A stretch of DNA of 27,912 nucleotides, taken from the NCBI GenBank assembly GCA_003667245.1, contig RCNN01000338.1, forward strand, positions 1 to 27,912. Reading direction: 5' to 3'. Under the pieces are notes generated by a model. It was not told the DNA's origin. It made no database searches and saw only the letters and a program-made list of their open reading frames with translations. Positions 20,136 to 27,912 of the stretch are shown piece by piece. This DNA is from Heterostelium multicystogenum (lineage: Eukaryota > Evosea > Eumycetozoa > Acytosteliales > Acytosteliaceae). Position 1 is the first letter of the stretch. Every line of letters starts with the position of its first letter. The position numbers and the translations under genes are program-made.

Positions 20136-20254
20136 TCCTTGAAAAGGTTCAGGTAAGGCGCAAGTCAGTAGCCACTTTTCAAAGGATGAGTAATTCCTAC
20201 AAAATCAAAACAGAGGAGGTCCAGGTAAGGCGCAAGTCAGTAGCCGCTCCTTTG
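20136..20254 (+). repeat. Twin ETS hairpins with a shared 24-nt core
   Basis: The core CAGGTAAGGCGCAAGTCAGT plus AGCC is identical at 20150-20173 and 20222-20245. The first is closed by TCCTTGAAAAG with CTTTTCAAAGGA (one bulged A), the second by CAGAGGAG with CTCCTTTG (one G-U pair). Different stem sequences around an identical loop are what one expects if the folded RNA is maintained by selection. Binding partners such as U3 snoRNA or processing proteins are only a guess. Confidence 0.85.
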
Positions 20255-20584
20255 GAGGAATAAAAACCCATTCCGTTTGGAATCTAAATAACCAAAGGTT
20301 AAATATAAACTTCTAGTTTTTATTTACCTACCAACTTTTACCATTTTTGATTCCGCAAGGAATTAATTACCGGTAACTAAATACTTCTTAGGAAGTAACG
20401 GAAGTTGTTTAGTAGAGTTTAACTACACTAAATAAAACACAATCCGAATTCAAAGGATAGACCATTAGCTTAAAAAAGAATTTTAGAGAATCTCTCAAAA
20501 TTAATTTTGAGGCTTTTAGGTTGTTTTTAAATACACCTAAACATCGGAACCATTCCAATTGGAATGGGGAAACATGTTTTGTTT

Positions 20585-21758
20585 AACTGGTTGATCCTGC
20601 CAGTAGTCATATGCTTGTCTCAAAGATTAAGCCATGCATGTCTAAGTATAACCTTTATACGGTGAAACTGCAGACGGCTCATTACAACAGTGATAAACTA
20701 AAGAACTTTCGCGCTTCGGCGTTTTGGATAACCGCAGTAAATCGGGGCTAATACATATAAACGAGAGGATGAGCGGGCAACTGCGAGTCTTTGCGATTGT
20801 TAGCTTTTTCACCAATCTCTTCGGAGTTTGTGGTGAATCCCTACAATATTGCTGATCGGAAACTTGTTTCCGACGAGTTCTTTGTGTCACTGCCCTATCA
20901 ACTTTCGATGGTAAGGTATTGGCTTACCATGGTTGTAACGGGTGACGGGGAATCAGGGTTCGATTCCGGAGAGGGAGCCTGAGAAATGGCTACCACTTCT
21001 ACGGAAGGCAGCAGGCGCGCAAATTACTCAATCCCAATACGGGGAAGTAGTGACAAAAAATACTAATGCCTTTCCATTTATATGGGGGGCAATTGGAATA
21101 AGTACAACTTAAATCGCTTAACAAAAGTGATTGGAGGGCAAGTCTGGTGCCAGCAGCCGCGGTAATTCCAGCTCCAATAGCGTATACTAAATTTGTTGCA
21201 GTTAAAAAGCTCGTAGTTGAGATTGAGATTCTTTGGGTTTAACAGTCAGCATTGCCTTCACCGGTTAATGCTTTGATCTGTAAAGCTTTATAGCAGAATT
21301 TCATTTTGTTATTAAAGTTACCAAAGAATTTCTATCTGCCCATGGTAGCCAGCAATGGTTATCAATCGGGTGATCTACTGTGAGAAAATTGTAGTGTTCA
21401 AAGCAGGCGTCTTACGTTTGTTCAATGCAGCATGGTATAGTAAAATATGACACTTAACATATGTTGGTTGTATGTTTTAGTGTAATGACTAATAGGGAAG
21501 GGCGGGGCCGTTCATATTGATGGGCGAGAGGTGAAATTCGTTGACCCTATCAAGATGCACTACAGCGAAAGCATTCGGCAAGTACTTCTCCATTAATCAA
21601 GAACGAAAGTTTGGGGATCGAAGACGATCAGATACCGTCGTAGTCCAAACCATAAACTATGTCGACCAGGGATTGGACGGATAATTTTTTAAAAACTCGC
21701 TCAGAACCTTGTGAGAAATCATGAGTGTTTGGACTCTGGGGGGAGTATGGTCGCAAGT

Positions 21759-21789
<31 letters not shown>

Positions 21790-22342
21790 ACAATGGAGTG
21801 GAACCTGCGGCTTAATTTGACTCAACTCGGGAAAACTTACCAAGCTCAGATATAATAAGGATTGACAGACTAAAAGATCTTTCATGATTGTATAAGTGGT
21901 GGTGCATGGTCGTTCTTAGTTGGTGGAGTGATTTGTCTGGTCAATTCCGATAACGGACGAGACCTCTACTTACTAACTAGTGGTATTTATTTGGTCAATA
22001 CGGGAGATAGTCATTTGGTGTTGGTAGTAGGACGTCAAAATCTTATTATTCTTCATTGAGTGGTGTGTATCCTGATCAGATAGGTACTAACTTAAAAAAT
22101 AAACTTCTTAGAAGGACTACCTACCTCAAGTGGGGGGAAGTCGGAGGCAATAACAGGTCTGTGATGCCCTTAGATACCTTGGGCTGCACGCGCGTTACAA
22201 TGTAGGCGAGAAAAAGGTTTCCGGAATCGAAAGGTTTCGGTAATCATTTGAATTGCCTACGTAATGGGGATTAATTTTTGTAATTATCGATTATCAACGA
22301 GGAATTCCTTGTAAGCGTAAATCATTACTTTACGCTGAATAT

Positions 22343-22383
<41 letters not shown>

Positions 22384-22522
22384 CGAACGATTAGGTAAAA
22401 CTGACGGACTAGGCGACTTTTCCGCAAGGATTTGTTGTTTGGGAAGTTAGTTAAATCTCATTGTTTAGAGGAAGGAGAAGTCGTAACAAGGTATCCGTAG
22501 GTGAACCTGCGGATGGATCATT
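20585..22522 (+). rRNA. Small subunit ribosomal RNA (17S/18S), right copy
   Basis: Structural RNA of the 40S subunit, which reads mRNA at the decoding site. Universal signatures appear in order: AACTGGTTGATCCTGCCAGT at the 5' end, GTGCCAGCAGCCGCGGTAAT at 21147, AAACTTAAAGGAATTGACGG at 21762, TTTGTACACACCGCCCGTCG near 22353 and GTAGGTGAACCTGCGGATGG just before GATCATT at the 3' end. The length of about 1.94 kb is slightly above the roughly 1.87 kb of D. discoideum. No group I intron interrupts it. It is the first gene of the outward transcription unit SSU-ITS1-5.8S-ITS2-LSU. Ends are set by homology; the 3' end could shift by a few nucleotides. Open frames inside it, such as 20791-20982, are shadows. 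Confidence 0.97.
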
Positions 22523-22709
22523 TCATAAATAACGCGAACATAAAAAGGGTACAAATTTTATTTTGTTTCCTTCTCCAAGTTTGTTTCCAGTCTTAGGACT
22601 AAGAACTACTTGGAGTAAAAAAAAAAACTTATTTCGTATGTCAAATTTTAAATGTAGTTGTCTGAAGAGTCTTTAAACTTTGTTTTAAATTCTTGAAGTC
22701 AATGATTTT
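22523..22709 (+). other. ITS1, right copy
   Basis: Spacer of about 187 nt between SSU and 5.8S. It contains CTCCAAGT...ACTTGGAG (about 22572-22616), a stem closing a loop that itself has the partial inverted repeat AGTCTTAGGACTAAGA, then an A-run of about 9. Limits follow from the flanking rRNA ends. Confidence 0.85.
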
Positions 22710-22880
22710 TAGTAAGCATAAATGGTGGATACCTCGGCTCCTAAATCGATGAAGACCGTAGCAAACTGCGATAATTCACTTGAATTGCAGACTACTGTGA
22801 AAGTCGAAACGTTGAACGCACATGATGATATTGATTCTTCACGGAGTTAAATATCACACTTAGTTGAGAGTCGCATCTCA
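22710..22880 (+). rRNA. 5.8S ribosomal RNA, right copy
   Basis: Component of the 60S subunit that pairs with the LSU 5' region. The diagnostic core ATCGATGAAGACCGTAGCAA, followed by CTGCGATAATTCACTTGAAT and GAACGCACAT, matches the eukaryotic 5.8S consensus. The 3' part, GTTGAGAGTCGC, corresponds to the usual GTTTGAGCGTC and is complementary in part to the start of LSU (GAGCGAC at about 23512). It lies between ITS1 and ITS2 of the same precursor. Ends are estimated, giving about 160-171 nt, near the 162 nt I recall for D. discoideum. Confidence 0.93.
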
Positions 22881-23509
22881 TTATAAACCTTATAAATTTT
22901 TATTTAAAAGGATATGGATTTTCAAGATTCCAGTCAACAGGAATCTTTAAAATAAAATATTAAACATGTTGACAGGTAAAAAAGTTTGGGATCAAAGCTT
23001 TATAATGATTTCATCTGCTTGCAGATGAGTAATTTAATTATTTAAAACTGAATCCTGTTCCATTTGACTTACAGTCTACTGTGGACATTTAAACTCTAAA
23101 GCCCTTGTTAAATTCTTGACGTCTAAATCGGTATTGTCTCTGACATTTACTTGAAGATTGGACACTACCAAAGAACGTTTTTAACATCAAAATTGAAAAG
23201 TCTAACTTTCCAAAGTTATTAACAAGTAGCTGGTGTACGTGTCTAAACTTTAGCAAAGTTTATTTCAGAACATTACCATTAAAGATTTTTATCTGAAAGG
23301 ATTGTCTTTGGCTATTGACCTTAAATTCTGCAGTGGGTTGGTCTTTCAAGTGGAACATTAAAGGAATTAGGAGTAGGATAATATAATTATCAATTATGGT
23401 CATTAAATTGATTTGTTTTACCTCATTAAAATTCCATAACGCCTTCAAAGTTGGTCGGACGACTCTATGCAAATAGTTTTTCACTCCTTCCAACTATAAA
23501 AACAATTAC
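22881..23509 (+). other. ITS2, right copy
   Basis: AT-rich spacer of about 630 nt. Visible inverted repeats include AGATTCCAGTCAACAGGAATCT near 22926 and CATCTGCTTGCAGATG near 23013, the latter a nearly loop-free hairpin. No gene is credible here; the open frame at 23260-23493 lies on the antisense strand. Confidence 0.85.
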
Positions 23510-26055
23510 AATGAGCGACATCAGCTAAGCGAGACTACCCGCTGAACTTAAGCATATCAGTAAGCGGAGGAAAAGAAACTAACAAGGATTCCATTAGTAA
23601 CTGCGAGTGAAAATGGATTAGCCCAAGGTTGAATCAGGCTGGCCGACGCCAGTCCGAAATGTAACCTAAGGATTAGGGATGTCTGGTGTTGAGCGCAAAT
23701 AATTTTAGTGGAAACTAAAGCCAAAGAAGGTGATAGCCCTGTATTTGTTGCGCTCCAGCATTGGAATATTTTCCCTGATTCCACGAGTAGGAATGTTTGA
23801 AATTGCATTCTGAATGGGTGATAAGACGCATCCAAGGCTAAATATAAGTTAGGAGACCGATAGCATACAAGTACTGTGAAGGAAAGGTGCAAAGGACTTT
23901 GAAAAAAGGGTTAAAAGCATTTGAAACCATTTATGTGGAAGCGATTGATCTAGCTACTCGCAACAGATAGGGTATTAGTGGAAGCTTAGATTAGTTTGTA
24001 CTTTATTGATGATGAAAGCCTAAAAAACTTTAGTCGTTTCTTGAGTGCAGGCGGATTTTTAAGTTATTACCATTTTTACCTGTTGCCAGCCGCCATGATA
24101 CGTCGATTTAGTAGTCTGTATCGAGAGTTTATTGGCTTGCCTTTAAACTTCTTTATGGGAGAAAAGTTGATTATTATGGTCCGATTATTAAGGTTAATCA
24201 ATTTATTTGTTATGGTAGTTAATATGTTTTATTTATTGGCTTGTGTTCACCGATTAGACATTAGTCTAGTTGACTGACCTGGTTGATACTTGGGATGTAT
24301 TTGGCTGCTGTAATAGAAGCGGTTAGCTGAAATTATTTGGTTGGAATGAGAGGTAGACAATCGTCCCGTCTTGAAACACGGATCAAGGAGGCTCCTTTAT
24401 GTGCGAGTCTAAGGGTGATTAAAACCTGGAGGCGTATTGAAAGAAAGAATACTCTGAAAGATCGTATGTAAATATCTTCTGTAAAGAGTGCCCGGATCAT
24501 GAGGATTCTATTCCGAAAGGATCTGCGGTTGAGCACATAGAGGAGGACCCGAAAGGATGTGAACTATGCTTGAGGAAGGCGAAGCCAGGGGAAACTCTGG
24601 TGGAGGCTTGTAGCGATACTGACGTGCAAATCGTTCGTCTAACTTGAGTATAGGGGCGAAAGACTAATCGAACATCCTAGTAGCTGGTTCCTCTCGAAGT
24701 TTCCCTCAGGATAGCTGGAACCCATCAGAACACTATTACCGTCCTGTAAAGATATTGATTAGCAGACTCGGGGGTGTAACGCCTTCAGCTGATTCTCAAA
24801 CTTTGAACGGGCGGAATCTATATGATTGTTTTTAATTAACAGTTATATTAATGAGAGAGCTTGACAAACTTTCTCAGATTATAGTAGGTTCCTAGTGGGC
24901 CATTTTTGGTAAGCAGAACTGGCGATGTGGGATGAACCAAATGTTGGGATAAGGCGCCCAACAACTGCTAATAGATACCACAAAAGGTGTTAGTTCATTA
25001 TGACAGCTGGACTGTGGCCATGGAAGTCGGCATCAGCTAAGAAGTGTGTAACAACTTACCAGCCAAATGAACTAGTCCTGAAAATTGATGGCGCTACAGC
25101 AGTTGGCCGATGCCCAACCGTTAAAGTGATTTAAAACCCATTTTAACGAGTAGAGAGGCGTGGAGGTAACGTCGAAGTATGGCTGTAGAGTCGTATGGAG
25201 TTGCCTCTAGTGCAGATCTTGATGGTAGTAGCAAATATTCAAAAGAACGACTTCACTTTGAAGGCCGAAGTGGAGAAGGGTTCCATAACAATGGAATTCA
25301 TTTATGGGTCAGTCGGTCCTAAGCCTTGGGTGAAAACTCTCAAATATGGTATACTTGTCTGATTGAGCGGGTCTGTAGCAATATGGGTTCGTTTGGTTGG
25401 AGTAAAACTTGTATACTATAAGGGCGAAAGGTAATCGAATTAAAATTTTCGAACCAATAGATAAAAGTTTGAGGGTAACCAATTATAGTGTGACTATCAA
25501 TTCTGGGCGGAGGCAGAGTTATCTTTTCTATCTAACACCAATTTGCTTCCTAAAAAAAAGCTTGGGGGCCACTGAATCAGGTCAACTGGAGAAGTGGTTC
25601 TTATGGTGAAATAGTACCGACCATTGGTTGGTATCTCCTGTCCTAGAATTGGTCCTTGAAAATCGCTCTATATTATTAAAGTATAGTTTACTATGCTGGC
25701 TTTTATTTATTGTCCGTACCAATAACCACATCAGGTCTCCAAGGTGAATAGCCTCTGGCCAAATGTATTAATGTAGATAAGGGAAGTCGGCAAAACCGAT
25801 CCGTAACTTCGGGATAAGGATTGGCTCTAAAGACTGGTTTTGTCGACTATAAGAAGATTAGTTGGATTTAGTTGAGATTGTTAGGGGCAACTTTGACAGT
25901 TTCTTCTTGTCTGATTAATAGTGTCTTATAGAGACATCGGGGCAACTCGGTGTCGACTTCGGCGATTCATTTAACAGTTAATTTAGAACTGTAACGATCA
26001 CCGGGAATCCAACTGTTTAATTAAAACAAAGCATTGTGATGAGCCTAACGGCCAT

Positions 26056-26094
<39 letters not shown>

Positions 26095-26116
26095 AGTGAA
26101 GAAATTCAAAGTAGCA

Positions 26117-26198
<82 letters not shown>

Positions 26199-26269
26199 CA
26201 ATGAGATTCCCACTGTCCCTAACTACTATACAGCGAAACCACAGCCAGGGGAACGGGCCTGGCCATTAC

Positions 26270-26307
<38 letters not shown>

Positions 26308-26750
26308 TGATATTGCATAGTGACCCGGGAGGTGTAGAATAGGTGGGAGGGGCAACCCGACGGTGAAATACCACCCCTTCTGGCGTTACTTTGCTAACTT
26401 GGAATTAACAATACAGTCTTTGAATCATTTCTTAGACTGATTATAGCCACTTTATTCGGTAAATCCACGGTCGAGGCAGTATTTATTCTTGCAGCAATGT
26501 TGGGGTAGGTATTGTAGTAGATCCACTGGACCCGGATTAACTGTCGACCAAGGACAGTTTCAGGTGGGGAGTTTGGCTGGGGCGGCACATTTGTTAAAAA
26601 ATAACGCAAGTGTCCTAAGGGTGGCTCAGTGGGAACAGAAATCTCACGTAGAGTAAAAGGGCAAAAGCCACCTTTATTCTGACTTTCAGTACTAGTCGGA
26701 AAGACGAAAGTCTGGCCTATCGATCCTTTACATGCCTTTGTCTTAGGCTT

Positions 26751-26793
<43 letters not shown>

Positions 26794-26895
26794 AACCAAG
26801 CGCTCATAGCGACGTTGCTTTTTGATCCTTCGATGTCGGCTCTTCTTATCATTGCGAAGCAGAATTCGCAAAGTGTTGGATTGTTCACCCTCTAA

Positions 26896-26947
<52 letters not shown>

Positions 26948-27325
26948 CCTGTATATCTAATTAACTGCGTAACGAATATCTTGACGGTAGCATGATTTAG
27001 TACGAGAGGAACTGTCATGCCTGATCTCTGGTCTGTAGGTTTGTTCGACAGGACAGTGACCTGCAGCTACCATCAGTTGGATAATGGCTGAACGCCTCTA
27101 AGCCAGAATCCATGCCGGAAGTTTAGATATTTAAACTCGTATAAGAGTTGGAGATTTAAGGTTAAAAGCATTAAATAGCAATGGTGGCGATATTAAATGG
27201 AGTGGGGACGCTTCGTTTATTGATAAACCGACAACCTGGGGAATGTATTTTGTTCGGAGAGACTGCGTTAGTCTTTTTGAATCGATACTAAATTGTAACA
27301 AAAAACCTCAGCTTAAGTCTCAATT
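23510..27325 (+). rRNA. Large subunit ribosomal RNA (26S/28S), right copy
   Basis: Structural and catalytic RNA of the 60S subunit. Landmarks in order: CCGCTGAACTTAAGCATATC at 23539, TAACTATGACTCTCTTAAGG at 26134, the peptidyl-transferase segment CACAGGGATAACTGGCTTGT at 26772 and the sarcin-ricin loop AGTACGAGAGGAAC at 26999. The length of about 3.8 kb is close to that of D. discoideum. The homing site known from the Physarum LSU intron (CTCTCTTAAGGTAGC, 26143-26157) is present and uninterrupted. The 3' end is estimated from CCTCAGCTTAAGTCTC near 27306, which matches the terminal region of other LSU genes, and could be off by 20 nt or more. The 164-codon open frame at 26394-26888 lies antisense to it and is a shadow. 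Confidence 0.96.
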
Positions 27326-27409
27326 GTAACTCTCAAAGTGTAGACGACTCTTTTAGAAAAAGGCGCTGTAAGCATTCGAGTAACGCTCAGTTACGAGATG
27401 TTGAGGCTA
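27326..27409 (+). other. Start of the 3' spacer after LSU, right arm
   Basis: Short stretch between the estimated LSU end and the 44-bp array. It probably includes the start of the 3' ETS. No clear terminator motif is visible. The left-arm equivalent is 479-562. Confidence 0.4.
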
Positions 27410-27650
27410 CCTATTTTCTCAGATAAAAACATTATACACTATGCCTAAGTAGATTTGGGCAATAAGTACACCTATTTTCTCATAGTAGACTTTGAGATTT
27501 GGGCAATAAGTACACCTATTTTCTCGCAGTAGACTTTGAGATTTGGGCAATAAGTACACCTATTTTCTCATAGTAGACTTAGCGTTTTGGGCAATAAGTA
27601 CACCTATTTTCTCATAGTAGACTTTGAGATTTGGGCAATAAGTACACCTA
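27410..27650 (+). repeat. 44-bp tandem array between LSU and 5S, right arm
   Basis: One diverged 61-bp unit (27410-27470) is followed by four units starting at 27471, 27515, 27559 and 27603, each exactly 44 bp. Each begins CCTATTTTCTC and ends ATTTGGGCAATAAGTACA or a close variant. The array ends in a broken unit, CCTAATTCG. By position it is a good candidate for the Pol I termination or replication fork barrier region, since rDNA terminators in other eukaryotes are often short repeats just downstream of LSU. No motif proves this. Confidence 0.93.
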
Positions 27651-27727
27651 ATTCGTCGGAAGCGCGATTTGGACCAATGTTTTTTCCGATGAAACTCCGT
27701 AAGTTTAAGATCAAAACAATATAAAGT
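27651..27727 (+). promoter_or_regulatory. 5S upstream region, right arm
   Basis: About 77 bp between the array and the 5S gene. AATATAAAG at about 27718-27726 ends directly against the 5S start and could be an upstream element, although 5S genes normally rely on their internal control region. The left-arm equivalent is 161-237. Confidence 0.3.
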
Positions 27728-27846
27728 AGATACGGCCATACAAAGAATAAAATACCTCATCTCGTCCGATCTGAGCAGTCAAATTTCTTCTGGCCACCTA
27801 AGTACTCAAGTTGGAGACAATTGGGGAACATGTGGTGCTGTATCTC
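27728..27846 (+). rRNA. 5S ribosomal RNA, right copy
   Basis: Component of the 60S subunit, made by RNA polymerase III. The 119-nt gene starts AGATACGGCCATAC and ends GTGCTGTATCT, which pair as the terminal helix. Internal signatures include CGTCCGATCTGAGCAGTCAA and CCTAAGTACTCAAGTTGGAG, matching the A-box/C-box control region and helices of eukaryotic 5S. The T-run terminator follows at once. It has the same direction as the Pol I unit but is a separate transcription unit. A 5S gene on the rDNA palindrome distal to LSU is a dictyostelid trait. The telomere starts 22 bp beyond its end, so the gene is strictly telomere-proximal. I found no other 5S sequence in the arm. Confidence 0.95.
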
Positions 27847-27848
27847 TA

Positions 27849-27859
27849 TTTTTTTTTTT
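27849..27859 (+). terminator. 5S Pol III terminator, right arm
   Basis: Eleven T directly after the 5S 3' end, the standard Pol III stop, with ten in the mirror copy. It leaves only 9 bp before the telomere repeats. Confidence 0.85.
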
Positions 27860-27868
27860 GTTGGTCAG

Positions 27869-27912
27869 TAAGGGTAAGGGTAAAGGGTAAGGGTTAAGGG
27901 TAAGGGTAAGGG
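27869..27912 (+). repeat. Right telomere repeats (TAAGGG with variants)
   Basis: Seven units in order: TAAGGG, TAAGGG, TAAAGGG, TAAGGG, TTAAGGG, TAAGGG, TAAGGG. The G-rich strand runs 5' to 3' towards the end, as expected for a real chromosome terminus. The seven-base variants suggest a somewhat imprecise telomerase, or sequencing error in short runs. Confidence 0.95.

Larger units (their letters stand above)
19765..20584 (+). other. 5' external transcribed spacer (start inferred)
   Basis: About 820 nt between the promoter-like module and SSU, rich in inverted repeats as expected of a pre-rRNA leader. Examples are GGATCCAGTAACTGGATCC at 19946-19964, GATTCCAATTACCGGAATC near 20033, CTCAAAATTAATTTTGAG near 20494 and CATTCCAATTGGAATG near 20552. 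The last lies just before the SSU 5' end. It should be removed during processing. Confidence 0.6.
1..27912. repeat. Whole-element inverted repeat (linear palindromic rDNA minichromosome)
   Basis: The two halves are reverse complements with a constant coordinate sum of 27888. This holds from about position 40 paired with 27848 down to 13628 paired with 14260. I checked it by comparing telomere junctions, 5S, rRNA ends, promoter modules, repeat arrays and the central spacers, not base by base. The first mismatch towards the centre is 13629/14259 (t opposite t). Both ends carry telomere repeats, so the molecule looks complete. Linear palindromic extrachromosomal rDNA is known from dictyostelids, Physarum and Tetrahymena. 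Here the rRNA genes point outward, and 5S lies distal to LSU, which favours a dictyostelid. Confidence 0.95.

Noticed and set aside
23996..24277. 93-codon open frame within LSU (mirror at 3611-3892)
   Set aside because: It lies in an AT-rich expansion segment of LSU rRNA on the sense strand; there is no reason to think it is translated.
26394..26888. 164-codon open frame on the minus strand (and its mirror at 1000-1494)
   Set aside because: It lies antisense inside the most conserved part of LSU rRNA, so it follows from the rRNA sequence and is not evidence of a gene.

Overview
This window appears to be a complete, linear, telomere-capped ribosomal DNA minichromosome of a protist, arranged as a giant inverted repeat. 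Both ends carry TAAGGG-type telomere repeats (C-rich strand at the left end, G-rich strand at the right). Every position x in the left arm matches the reverse complement of position 27888-x in the right arm, and every stretch I compared agreed. The arms are about 13.6 kb each, roughly 40-13628 and 14260-27848. The only asymmetric parts I found are a 631-bp centre (13629-14259) and trivial length differences beside the telomeres. I see no protein-coding gene. The short open frames occur as mirror-image pairs, and most lie antisense to rRNA or inside repeats.

The likely host is a dictyostelid social amoeba. The reasons are the extrachromosomal palindromic rDNA, the 5S gene on the same element downstream of the large-subunit gene, intron-free SSU and LSU genes, the AT-rich spacers, and the resemblance of the 5S, 5.8S and SSU sequences to Dictyostelium as I remember them. 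At 27.9 kb it is far smaller than the roughly 88-kb D. discoideum element. The species cannot be named from the sequence alone.

Each arm reads from centre to telomere as follows (right-arm coordinates; the left arm is the mirror image on the minus strand). Half of a central array of five long hairpins (13204-14684) is followed by a 360-bp-period tandem duplication (14706-15365) and diverged spacer repeats (15771-17115). Next come a 43-48 bp tandem array (17300-17590), a hairpin array built on GCGCTTCATTAATTTT (17600-18015), and two GC-rich islands (18087-18182 and 18533-18645). A promoter-like module lies between the islands (18341-18437), and a second copy (19685-19790) lies just before the 5' ETS. 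Then follow SSU, ITS1, 5.8S, ITS2, LSU, a 44-bp tandem array, the 5S gene, and a telomere starting only 22 bp after the 5S gene.

The genes supply all four cytoplasmic rRNAs. SSU, 5.8S and LSU should come from one Pol I precursor, and 5S from a separate Pol III unit. Both run outward, so transcription on each arm moves from the centre towards the telomere. The most notable non-gene structures are the central hairpin array, whose loops hold GCGGCCGC octamers and telomere-like TAAGGG/TTAGGG; the duplicated promoter module with an identical 65-bp internal spacing; the twin ETS hairpins that share a 24-nt core on different stems; and the juxtaposition of 5S gene and telomere.
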